This document shows, one piece after another, positions 14,646 through 21,838 of a stretch of 21,838 nucleotides of DNA. Source of the stretch: Alphaproteobacteria bacterium UBA685 (GTDB lineage Bacteria > Pseudomonadota > Alphaproteobacteria > Puniceispirillales > Puniceispirillaceae); contig DBMZ01000173.1 in assembly GCA_002299005.1 (NCBI GenBank), forward strand, positions 4,390 through 26,227, in the 5' to 3' direction. Below the pieces are notes generated by a model. It was not told the DNA's origin. It was given only the letters and a program-made list of their open reading frames with translations, and did no database searches. The first letter of the stretch is position 1. Every line of letters begins with the position of its first letter. A program made the translations under genes and the position numbers.

Positions 14646-15596
14646 ATGTCCGACGCCAATCAACTTGCCACACAAATCGCGCATGATGGCGCGATGGTGA
14701 CAGACTATTTAGCCGATTATTTTGATGAGATGACAAGCCCGGCGAGCCAGCTTGTCTCAGCTATGCGTTATGCCTCATTAAATGGCGGCAAGCGTATCCG
14801 CTCCTCTTTGTGCTTATCAGCCGCGCGTCTTATTGGGGCAAAAGGTAATGGTCAAGATGAGGCCGCTATGGGGCGCGCGATTGCGGCGGCTTCTGCGCTT
14901 GAGATGGTGCATGCTTATTCGCTTATCCATGATGATTTGCCCGCAATGGATGATGCAGAAACACGTCGTGGCAAGCCGGCTTGTCACATTGCCTTTGATG
15001 AGGCGACGGCGATATTGGCAGGTGATGCGCTTCAAACAGAGGCATTTTTGCTGTTATCAAGCAAGCAGGCAGGTTTTGCGCCAGGTGTCGCCATACAGCT
15101 TATAAGGGCGCTTGCGATTGGCTCAGCGGCAGGCGGCATGGCAGGCGGGCAGATGCTTGATTTGCAGGCAGATGAGGCGGCAAGTGCTGGTAAGGCCTTT
15201 GGTGTGCAAGAAACAGAGCAGATGCAGGCCATGAAAACAGGGGCGTTGATTGTCGCGGCACCTGTGATGGGCGCGCTGGCAACGGGTACAGATGATGCGC
15301 CGGCTGATGAGGCAATTATCGATGATTTGCGTGCCTTTGCCGCCCCGCTTGGTCTGGCCTTTCAAGTCGCAGATGATGTGCTTGATGTGACGGCAAACCA
15401 AGCTGAGATGGGCAAGCCTGTGGGGCGCGATAAAGCGCAAGGTAAGGCAAGCTTTGTTGATTTTTATGGGCTGGAAGGCGCGAAGCAATATGCGGCTGAT
15501 TTGGTGGCCACAAGCTGTGCGCATTTGGCACCTTATGGAGAGGCGGCAAACCCTCTTCAAAAGATCGCACATTTTGTTATAAACCGTTCCTATTAG
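14646..15596 (+). CDS. ispA: Farnesyl diphosphate synthase (geranyltranstransferase)
   Basis: Adds isopentenyl diphosphate to dimethylallyl and geranyl diphosphate, giving C15 farnesyl diphosphate for quinones and undecaprenyl phosphate. The protein has 316 residues. First Asp-rich motif DDLPAMDD (96-103), with GGKR (47-50) for diphosphate binding; the second Asp-rich motif is VADDVLD (241-247). The residue before the first motif, together with length and the HAYSLIHDDLP phrase, fits short-chain (C15) rather than long-chain synthases, though chain length is an inference. It sits between xseB and dxs. Confidence 0.93.
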   Translation: MSDANQLATQIAHDGAMVTDYLADYFDEMTSPASQLVSAMRYASLNGGKRIRSSLCLSAARLIGAKGNGQDEAAMGRAIAAASALEMVHAYSLIHDDLPAMDDAETRRGKPACHIAFDEATAILAGDALQTEAFLLLSSKQAGFAPGVAIQLIRALAIGSAAGGMAGGQMLDLQADEAASAGKAFGVQETEQMQAMKTGALIVAAPVMGALATGTDDAPADEAIIDDLRAFAAPLGLAFQVADDVLDVTANQAEMGKPVGRDKAQGKASFVDFYGLEGAKQYAADLVATSCAHLAPYGEAANPLQKIAHFVINRSY

Positions 15597-15639
15597 TTTT
15601 ATCGTATAGACTTATAGGCTATTTAAGGGACCGAGATTT

Positions 15640-17556
15640 TTGGCACATCATAAAACCCCACTTCTGGATAAGGTTACCTCGTTAGAGGTGATGCGTGCGA
15701 TGCCCGAGCGTCAGATGCAGGCATTGGCGCAAGAAGTGCGTGAGGAAATGATTTCGGCTGTCTCTCAGACAGGTGGTCACCTTGGCGCAGGCCTTGGTGT
15801 GGTCGAGCTAACGGTGGCTTTGCATTATGTGTTTAACACGCCTGATGACCGCCTGATATGGGATGTCGGGCACCAAGCCTATCCGCATAAGATCCTAACA
15901 GGGCGCCGCGACCGGATTAACACATTGCGCCAAACAGATGGGCTTTCAGGTTTTACCAAGAGATCAGAATCAGACTTTGATCCCTTTGGTGCGGGCCATT
16001 CTTCCACCTCTATTTCAGCTGGTTATGGTATGGCGGTTGCGCGTGATCTGCAACGCCGCAACAATCATGTGATTGCTGTCATTGGTGATGGCGCGATGAG
16101 TGCTGGCATGGCCTATGAGGCGTTGAATAATGCGGGCGGCGATAATTCGAATTTGATCGTGATTTTGAACGATAATGATATGTCGATCGCACAACCGGTT
16201 GGCGCGCTATCCTCTTATCTGTCGACGCTGATCACCTCAAAGCCGTACCAATCTATCAGAGGCATTATGAAAGAGGTGGCAAGCCGCTTCCCATCTGAGA
16301 TTGAACAAACAGCTAAGCGTGCGCATTCACTGGCCAAAGAGATTGTTGGCGCACAATCCCTATTCTCACAATTAGGCTTTTTCCATATTGGCCCCGTTGA
16401 TGGTCATGATATGGCGCAATTATTGCCGGTGTTAAAGAACCTACGTGATGGTGAGGTCACAGGGCCTATCTTGGTGCATGTGGTCACAGAAAAAGGCAAA
16501 GGTCATCCTTTCTCTGGCCCAAGCCATGAGAAATATCATGCCGTGCCTAAATTTGACGTGGTGACAGGTGAACAAGTCAAACCTGCCAGCAATGTGCCAA
16601 ATTATACGTCTGTCTTTGCGCAAGAATTAATTAAGCAGGCAGATGGTGATGATAAGATTGTCGCGATTACCGCCGCCATGCCATCTGGCACTGGGCTAGA
16701 TAAATTTCAAAAGGCGCATCCGCGTAAAACATTTGATGTGGGTATCGCAGAACAGCATGCAGTGACCTTTGCCGCTGGTCTTGCCAGTGAGGGGATGAAG
16801 CCGTTTGTGGCGATTTATTCAACCTTTCTTCAGCGCGGTTATGATCAGCTGGTGCATGATGTGGCTATTCAAAATCTGCCTGTGCGCTTTGTTATCGACA
16901 GGGCAGGGCTTGTTGGCGCAGATGGCGCAACGCATGGCGGTGTGTTTGATTTGGCCTTTTTATCGTGCCTGCCAAATATGATGATTATGTGCCCGTCTGA
17001 TGAGGCGGAATTGGTCCATATGATGGAGACTGCCACTCATTATGATGAAGGCCCGTCTGCCTTGCGTTTTCCGCGCGGTGAGGGCACGGGGGCTGTGATG
17101 CCACAAAAGGGTGAGGCGCTTGCCATTGGTAAGGGGCGTCTTGTCCAAACCGGCCATGATGTCGCTATATTGAGCCTTGGCACAATTCTTGATGAGGCCA
17201 AAAAGGCCGCTGATATATTGGCAAAAGACGGGCTGTCTGTGACTTTGGCAGATGCGCGTTTTGCCAAGCCATTTGATACAGATATGATTGCTGGCTTAAT
17301 CAGAGATCACAAAGCCTTGCTGATTGTCGAAGAAGGTAGCAGAGGCGGTTTTTCTGCGCATGTGTTGCAATATCTTGCCAATGCCGGTCTGCTTTCATCT
17401 GATTGTGCGGTGCGTGTTGCGCCTATTGCAGATGCCTATATTGACCATGATACACGCCCCGGCCAGCTGGCAAAGGCAGGCATAGATGCGCCGGCGTTGG
17501 TGGCCCATATCAATGAGATGTTGCCAGCCGCCGAAAGTAAGCAAGCCCGCAAGTAA
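15640..17556 (+). CDS. dxs: 1-deoxy-D-xylulose-5-phosphate synthase
   Basis: First enzyme of the MEP isoprenoid pathway, also feeding thiamine and pyridoxal synthesis: condenses pyruvate and glyceraldehyde 3-phosphate using thiamine diphosphate. The protein has 638 residues, the usual length. Thiamine-diphosphate motif [17 protein letters not shown] (149-165) with NDND (177-180); VGHQAYPHK and GAGHSS in the N-terminal domain; catalytic Glu371 in [20 protein letters not shown] later. The start is TTG 15640: AAGGGA lies 9 bp upstream (15625-15630) and no ATG nearby fits. It lies 43 bp after ispA, without a terminator. Confidence 0.96.
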   Translation: MAHHKTPLLDKVTSLEVMRAMPERQMQALAQEVREEMISAVSQTGGHLGAGLGVVELTVALHYVFNTPDDRLIWDVGHQAYPHKILTGRRDRINTLRQTDGLSGFTKRSESDFDPFGAGHSSTSISAGYGMAVARDLQRRNNHVIAVIGDGAMSAGMAYEALNNAGGDNSNLIVILNDNDMSIAQPVGALSSYLSTLITSKPYQSIRGIMKEVASRFPSEIEQTAKRAHSLAKEIVGAQSLFSQLGFFHIGPVDGHDMAQLLPVLKNLRDGEVTGPILVHVVTEKGKGHPFSGPSHEKYHAVPKFDVVTGEQVKPASNVPNYTSVFAQELIKQADGDDKIVAITAAMPSGTGLDKFQKAHPRKTFDVGIAEQHAVTFAAGLASEGMKPFVAIYSTFLQRGYDQLVHDVAIQNLPVRFVIDRAGLVGADGATHGGVFDLAFLSCLPNMMIMCPSDEAELVHMMETATHYDEGPSALRFPRGEGTGAVMPQKGEALAIGKGRLVQTGHDVAILSLGTILDEAKKAADILAKDGLSVTLADARFAKPFDTDMIAGLIRDHKALLIVEEGSRGGFSAHVLQYLANAGLLSSDCAVRVAPIADAYIDHDTRPGQLAKAGIDAPALVAHINEMLPAAESKQARK

Positions 17557-17642
17557 GCTTGCCGGTAAGAGGGTTTCTTGTGCCCGTATGATTTGTAGCA
17601 AGAACGCCTTTATGGCGGGATTAAATGTGGGTGCGGTGAGTG

Positions 17643-18371
17643 ATGCGTGCGGATATGGTGTTGGTCGAAAAGCATTTGGCCGCAAGTCGACAAAAAGCCA
17701 AAGAACTTATCGAAACAGGGGCTGTGAAGGCTGATGGTGTGGTGGTCAAAAAAGCCAGCCAGACGGTGCCTCTATCCGCAGATATAGCGATTGATAGCCC
17801 GCTTCAGGGTTGGGTTAGCCGCGGTGCGTTAAAATTATTGGGTGGTCTTGAAGCGTTCCCTCAATTGTCGGTTAAGGGCCGTGTCTGCGTTGATTTGGGC
17901 GCTAGCACAGGTGGCTTTACCCAAGTTCTGTTAGCCCAAGGTGCCACGCATATTTATGCGGTGGATGTGGGCCACGGGCAATTATCACCAAAGATTGCCA
18001 AAAGCCCGCGTGTGACGTCACTTGAAAAAACCAATGCGCGCGCGCTGACAGCCCAAGAGGTGCCAGAGAGTTTCTCTGTGATTGTCAGTGATGTCTCCTT
18101 TATTTCCCTCACATTGGCCCTGCCACCTGCGATGGCGCTCGCATCCAAAGGGGCGTGGCTGATGGCCCTGATTAAGCCGCAATTTGAGGTTGGGCGTGAG
18201 GGGCTGGATAAGGGCGGTATCGTAAAGGATGAGGCGTTGCGCGTGGCTGCGGTGGCGAAGATCACCGACTTTATCATCGCACAAGGCTGGCAAGTGCTGG
18301 GCACATCCAAGAGCCCTATCAAGGGCCCTGATGGTAATGTGGAATATCTGGTTGCGGCGCTTAAACCTTAA
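17643..18371 (+). CDS. tlyA: TlyA-family rRNA 2'-O-methyltransferase (hemolysin A-like)
   Basis: Methylates 2'-O of cytidines in 16S and/or 23S rRNA in characterised homologues. The protein has 242 residues. An N-terminal S4 domain (about 1-60: [21 protein letters not shown]) is followed by an FtsJ-like SAM domain: [26 protein letters not shown], then SDVSFISL and [12 protein letters not shown] 17643 is preferred; GTG 17640 in frame is an alternative. It ends tail-to-tail with aroC, overlapping by 11 bp (18361-18371). It comes 86 bp after dxs. Confidence 0.9.
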   Translation: MRADMVLVEKHLAASRQKAKELIETGAVKADGVVVKKASQTVPLSADIAIDSPLQGWVSRGALKLLGGLEAFPQLSVKGRVCVDLGASTGGFTQVLLAQGATHIYAVDVGHGQLSPKIAKSPRVTSLEKTNARALTAQEVPESFSVIVSDVSFISLTLALPPAMALASKGAWLMALIKPQFEVGREGLDKGGIVKDEALRVAAVAKITDFIIAQGWQVLGTSKSPIKGPDGNVEYLVAALKP

Positions 18372-19461
18372 GCGAGCCTAGGCCTGTTTGCGCATGATGG
18401 CGCATCAGCTGGTCAAGCAGAACGATATGCATCATAGCCTCTGCCACAGGCACGCCTCTGATACCAACACAAGGGTCATGGCGGCCTTTGGTGATGATCT
18501 CAACCTCATTACCCGCATTATCCAGTGATTTGCGCGGTGTTAAGATAGAGGAGGTCGGCTTAATCGCGATACGTGCGACAACAGGCTGGCCTGAAGAGAT
18601 GCCGCCAAGAATGCCGCCTGCATGGTTCGATGTGAATTCTGGCCCGTCTGCGCCTTTGCGCATTTCATCGCCTGCGCTGGTGCCTTCAATGGCCGCAAGA
18701 TCAAAGCCTGAGCCAATCTCAACACCTTTGACCGCGTTGATAGACATCATCGCCGAAGCAATTTCTGCGTCAAGCTTGCCATAGAGAGGTTGGCCTAGAC
18801 CGGCGGGTATGCCTTCTGCGACGACCTCAAGGATCGCCCCTGCGGAAGAGCCGCTTTTGCGCACCTCATCAAGATAGGCTTCCCATGATTTTGCGGCAGT
18901 GGCATCACCGCAAAAGAACGGGTTCTGGTCAATCTGTGCGGTATCAAATGCTGATGGGTCAATCTTATGCGGCCCGATTTGCACAACAGAGCCATAGACA
19001 CGGTAATTTGCGCCAAGGAAATGCTTTAAGGCAATATCAGCAATCGCACCTGCGGCAACGCGCACGGCTGTCTCTCTGGCAGATGAGCGGCCGCCACCAC
19101 GATAATCGCGGATGCCGTATTTTGCCTGATAGGTGTAATCAGCATGGCCGGGGCGGAATTGTTGGGCAATCTCGCCATAATCTTTTGAACGCTGGTCAGT
19201 GTTCCTGATAAGCAGGCTTATCGGGGTGCCGGTTGTTTTGCCTTCAAAGGTGCCTGATAGAATTTCAACTTCATCAGCTTCTTTTCTTTGCGTCACAAAG
19301 CGTGACTGGCCAGGCTTGCGCCTATCAAGATAGGGCTGAATATCTGCCTCAGTCAAAGGCAGATTCGGCGGCACATTATCGACGATACAGCCAATGGCTT
19401 TGCCATGGCTTTCCCCAAAGCTGGTGAATGAGAATAATTTACCAAAACTATTATCTGACAT
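18361..19461 (-). CDS. aroC: Chorismate synthase
   Basis: Last step of the shikimate pathway: removes phosphate from 5-enolpyruvylshikimate 3-phosphate, using reduced FMN, to make chorismate for aromatic amino acids, folate and ubiquinone. The protein has 366 residues, typical of the family. [10 protein letters not shown] (15-24) is signature 1, RPGHADYTY with [19 protein letters not shown] holds signature 2 and FMN-contacting residues. It lies 55 bp downstream of fabI on the same strand, with a weak Shine-Dalgarno; the last bases overlap tlyA. No terminator is seen at the convergent junction. Confidence 0.96.
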   Translation of the reverse strand: MSDNSFGKLFSFTSFGESHGKAIGCIVDNVPPNLPLTEADIQPYLDRRKPGQSRFVTQRKEADEVEILSGTFEGKTTGTPISLLIRNTDQRSKDYGEIAQQFRPGHADYTYQAKYGIRDYRGGGRSSARETAVRVAAGAIADIALKHFLGANYRVYGSVVQIGPHKIDPSAFDTAQIDQNPFFCGDATAAKSWEAYLDEVRKSGSSAGAILEVVAEGIPAGLGQPLYGKLDAEIASAMMSINAVKGVEIGSGFDLAAIEGTSAGDEMRKGADGPEFTSNHAGGILGGISSGQPVVARIAIKPTSSILTPRKSLDNAGNEVEIITKGRHDPCVGIRGVPVAEAMMHIVLLDQLMRHHAQTGLGSLKV

Positions 19462-19516
19462 GGGCGTGCAATAAAGCCTTATCTATTTTATTTTTAACGA
19501 TGTATTTATCCGCTGA

Positions 19517-20329
19517 TTAGACAGTTGTGATATCAGGCGCATCAACCGCCTTCATGCCCACAACGTGATAACCACAATCGACATGATGTGTCTCACCAGA
19601 TACGCCTGATGATAGATCAGACATCAAATAGACGCCCGCACCGCCGACATCTTCAAGTGTCACATTACGCTTAAGCGGCGAGTTATATTCATTCCACTTA
19701 AGGATATAGCGGAAATCACCAATGCCAGAGGCGGCAAGTGTCTTCATCGGGCCAGCTGATAGGCCGTTAACGCGGATATTCTGGCCACCCAAATCAACCG
19801 CCAAATAACGCACAGAAGCTTCGAGGGCCGCTTTGGCAACGCCCATCACATTATAATGCGGCATCACACGCTCAGCGCCATAATAGGTGAGTGTCAGCAT
19901 AGAGCCACCTTCTGTCATCAGCTTGGCAGCACGTGCGGCAATCGCTGTGAAAGAATAGACTGAGATATCCATCGTGCGGTCAAAATTACCGCGTGTTGTA
20001 TCAACATATTTGCCTTTAAGCTCTTCTTTATCAGAAAAGGCGATGGCGTGAAGGATGAAGTCAATCTTGCCCCATTTTTCTTCTAATTCAGCAAAAACGG
20101 CATCCATAGAGGCATCATCTGTGACGTCGCATTCCATGACCATGTCAGAATTAATTGACGCGGCCAAAGGTTCTACACGCTTGCGCAACGCATCGCCTTG
20201 ATAGGTGAAGGCAAGTTCTGCGCCTTGTGCGGCGGCCGCGGCGGCAATGCCCCATGCGATAGAACGTTCGTTTGCTACACCCATAATCAGGCCGCGCTTA
20301 CCTGCCATAATACCATTAGAAGCTGTCAT
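19517..20329 (-). CDS. fabI: Enoyl-[acyl-carrier-protein] reductase (NADH)
   Basis: Last reduction of each fatty-acid elongation round. The protein is 270 residues, a short-chain dehydrogenase. Cofactor motif GVANERSIAWGI (17-28); catalytic Tyr149, Tyr159 and Lys166 correspond to E. coli Tyr146, Tyr156 and Lys163, within TYYGAERVMPHYNVMGVAKA. RVNGLSAGPMKTLAASGI is the substrate-binding loop, which contributes to the sensitivity of FabI to triclosan and diazaborines. AGGGA lies about 8 bp before ATG 20329. It lies between the glycine-zipper gene (upstream) and aroC (downstream), both on the same strand. Confidence 0.96.
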   Translation of the reverse strand: MTASNGIMAGKRGLIMGVANERSIAWGIAAAAAAQGAELAFTYQGDALRKRVEPLAASINSDMVMECDVTDDASMDAVFAELEEKWGKIDFILHAIAFSDKEELKGKYVDTTRGNFDRTMDISVYSFTAIAARAAKLMTEGGSMLTLTYYGAERVMPHYNVMGVAKAALEASVRYLAVDLGGQNIRVNGLSAGPMKTLAASGIGDFRYILKWNEYNSPLKRNVTLEDVGGAGVYLMSDLSSGVSGETHHVDCGYHVVGMKAVDAPDITTV

Positions 20330-20385
20330 AATTTAATCCCTACTTACTTTAATACTTATTGTCTTCGTCACTTATCGCTTTGATG

Positions 20386-20931
20386 CTATTTCAAGCTGTA
20401 GGTCGTGCGCTTTGATAATTCAACACGCTGACCTTGTCCATATTCGCGCTGTGATTCAAGCGTCACAATGCGGTTATCAATTTCAATTTCCATACGATAA
20501 CCATCAATGCGCTCAATCGTCTCTTCAAGCACAACGCGCTGAATAGAGCAGACTTCTTCGCGGCGATAACCGGCTATTCTCTTCTCGCCTTTCTTTGAGG
20601 CTTCATGACCCAATAGAGCGCCAGCCACAGCACCAGCCGCGCCGCCGCCATTGGCATCTGATAATTTATTACCAATCGCAGAACCGATAAGGCCGCCGAC
20701 GATCAAGCCGCCAATATTGCCTTCGCCGCCGCCAGTTTCTTCATAGATTGGCACGTCCTGAACATTGCAAATACGTTCATCAGTGGGGGTTTTGCGAATA
20801 ATATTGCTGGTTAGCACATCCACACGTGTCACGGTGCCAAGCACAGATTCAGTGCGCGTCTCAGCAAAGCTGCTTTGTGTCATTAATGTCGCTGCACAAA
20901 AAGCAATCAGCGCCAAATTGGTCTTTTTCAT
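20386..20931 (-). CDS. Exported glycine-zipper protein (17 kDa antigen-like)
   Basis: A 181-residue envelope protein. ATG 20931 is chosen because AAGGAA lies upstream and the protein then begins with a classic signal peptide (MKKTNLALIAFCAATLMT, cleavage after SFA at 23); no lipobox is present, so it should be free periplasmic or outer-membrane rather than a lipoprotein. Residues about 69-110 form a Gly zipper (GGLIVGGLIGSAIG, then GGGAAGAVAGALLG) of the 2TM type seen in the rickettsial 17 kDa antigen family. The C-terminal domain, with Cys residues and REEVCSIQRV, looks folded. Function is unknown in detail. fabI follows after 56 bp. Confidence 0.8.
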   Translation of the reverse strand: MKKTNLALIAFCAATLMTQSSFAETRTESVLGTVTRVDVLTSNIIRKTPTDERICNVQDVPIYEETGGGEGNIGGLIVGGLIGSAIGNKLSDANGGGAAGAVAGALLGHEASKKGEKRIAGYRREEVCSIQRVVLEETIERIDGYRMEIEIDNRIVTLESQREYGQGQRVELSKRTTYSLK

Positions 20932-20968
20932 GATGCCATTCCTTGTTTTATTGTCGTGGGACAGAATA

Positions 20969-20998
20969 GGTACAAACCATTGTAATCTCGATTGTACC
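20969..20998. promoter_or_regulatory. GGTACAA inverted repeat, possible operator
   Basis: GGTACAA (20969-20975) and TTGTACC (20992-20998) are perfect 7-bp arms separated by 16 bp; ATTGTA also repeats directly at 20979 and 20991, 12 bp apart. It sits at the expected transcription start of the glycine-zipper gene. Confidence 0.45.
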
Positions 20999-20999
20999 A

Positions 21000-21028
21000 T
21001 GTATAACCCTTTTGCCTAAATAGGGCAA
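21000..21028 (-). promoter_or_regulatory. Predicted promoter of the glycine-zipper gene
   Basis: On the minus strand: TTGCCC (21023-21028), 17-bp spacer, TATACA (21000-21005). A 19-bp palindrome, TTTGCC-7-GGCAAA (21011-21029), covers the -35 and most of the spacer, and a GGTACAA-16-TTGTACC inverted repeat (20969-20998) lies just downstream. Both are possible operators. Confidence 0.55.
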
Positions 21029-21164
21029 ATTTATGTCATCATAATTTTTGTGGGGATTTTTGCCAAACTATCACAGAAAACAGGCGTCTAACCGCTTGCT
21101 TTGTTGGGCAAGTGCGATAGCTTAACAGATGTACTAATAATCACGTTGATTGAGGATAGATCTG

Positions 21165-21806
21165 ATGAGCCAAGATACTTCAGGCGCTGGCCAGCATGGC
21201 ACGCAAAGCCCGCTTCATGATGATAGCTTGATGCAAGAGCCATTTGCGCTTTTTGGTGAGTGGTTCGATGAGGCCAAAAAGACAGAGATTAACGATCCCG
21301 ATGCGATGGCTATCTCGTCTGTGGCGCCAGATGGTATGCCGTCTGTGCGCATGGTGCTGTTAAAGCAATGGTCAGAAGAGGGGTTTATCTTCTATACGAA
21401 TTATGATGGCCGCAAAGGTGATGAATTGCTGGCAACGGGCAAGGCTGCTTTTGTGATGCATTGGAAATCATTGCGCCGGCAAGTGCGTGTCACAGGCCAT
21501 GTCGCACCTGTTGAGGCTGAGGTAAGTGACGCTTATTTTGCGAGCCGTCCGCGTGGCTCGCAAATTGGCGCATGGGCGTCTATACAGTCGCGGCCCCTTG
21601 ATACAAGGGCAGATCTTGCGGCGCGTGTGAGCGAGATTGAAGCGCTTTATCCAAATGAGGTGCCACGTCCACCACATTGGGGCGGCTTTCTCATTCGGCC
21701 CCAAGAGATGGAATTCTGGGCTGATGGCGCCTATCGCTTGCATGACAGGTTCCAATTCACGCCAGACGAGACAGGCAAGTGGGTGCCGCAACGCCTCTAT
21801 CCGTAA
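21165..21806 (+). CDS. pdxH: Pyridoxamine/pyridoxine 5'-phosphate oxidase
   Basis: FMN enzyme that makes pyridoxal 5'-phosphate, the active form of vitamin B6. The protein has 213 residues. The FMN-binding core reads PSVRMVLLKQWSEEGFIFYTNYDGRKGDEL; then RRQVRVTGHVAP, SRPRGSQIGAWAS, and the C-terminal FWADGAYRLHDR and WVPQRLYP typical of the family. ATG 21165 is chosen: GAGGA (21152-21156) lies 8 bp upstream; an in-frame TTG at 21150 overlaps the site. It is divergent from the glycine-zipper/fabI/aroC strand. Confidence 0.96.
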   Translation: MSQDTSGAGQHGTQSPLHDDSLMQEPFALFGEWFDEAKKTEINDPDAMAISSVAPDGMPSVRMVLLKQWSEEGFIFYTNYDGRKGDELLATGKAAFVMHWKSLRRQVRVTGHVAPVEAEVSDAYFASRPRGSQIGAWASIQSRPLDTRADLAARVSEIEALYPNEVPRPPHWGGFLIRPQEMEFWADGAYRLHDRFQFTPDETGKWVPQRLYP

Positions 21807-21838
21807 TAAGGTCATTCTCGAATAAGCCTATTCCCGAA

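Noticed and set aside
17545..17565. GCAAG/CTTGC hairpin at the dxs stop as a terminator
   Set aside because: The stem is short and no T tract follows; read-through into tlyA seems more likely.
21094..21114. CTTGC/GCAAG hairpin before pdxH as a regulatory element
   Set aside because: Only a 5-bp stem with no tail or conserved context; no confident promoter for pdxH could be placed around it.

Overview
The window reads as chromosomal DNA of an alphaproteobacterium with middling G+C, probably a marine or otherwise streamlined lineage (a SAR116/Puniceispirillales-like relative is a guess from the overall flavour, not something I can prove). The evidence is the set of characteristic alphaproteobacterial neighbourhoods: a Suv3/MgpS-type helicase followed by an S4 protein, 7Fe ferredoxin FdxA, a CarD/CdnL regulator and RpoH; the xseB-ispA-dxs-tlyA cluster with a PraR-like Cro/CI regulator in front; and aroC-fabI close to pdxH. 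No tRNA, rRNA, CRISPR array, insertion sequence or phage gene was recognised.

Layout. 1-593 (minus): ccmA, haem-exporter ATPase, cut by the window edge. 594-881: divergent intergenic region. 882-3674 (plus): acnB, which by eye looks like the Bacteroidota-type branch of aconitase B rather than the proteobacterial branch, and sits where alphaproteobacteria often carry acnA. 3734-3766: a bidirectional terminator shared with the next, convergent gene. 3736-6831 (minus): two tandem paralogous membrane proteins with N-terminal TPRs, 2 or 4 membrane segments, and a conserved cytosolic tail I cannot assign to a known family; each has a matching ~62-bp upstream element, so gene plus promoter were duplicated together. 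7065-11107 (plus): mgpS/SUV3-like helicase, S4 RNA-binding protein, TerB-like protein, fdxA. 11119-11781: strong promoter, structured leader and carD/cdnL, closed by a clean terminator. 11908-13793: rpoH and a proline iminopeptidase. 13849-18371: promoter, PraR-like regulator, xseB, ispA, dxs, tlyA. 18361-20931 (minus): aroC (tail overlapping tlyA by 11 bp), fabI and an exported glycine-zipper protein, with a predicted promoter just upstream. 21165-21806 (plus): pdxH.

Functionally most of the window is housekeeping: haem/cytochrome c assembly, TCA cycle, RNA metabolism, global transcription control (CdnL, sigma-32), isoprenoid supply (IspA uses the products of the Dxs-initiated MEP pathway), rRNA modification, shikimate pathway, fatty-acid synthesis and vitamin B6. 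The accessory-looking part is 3.7-7.0 kb, where the TPR/membrane pair interrupts otherwise conserved order; it is the best candidate for something undescribed. The other point of interest is the apparent acquisition of a foreign-type acnB.
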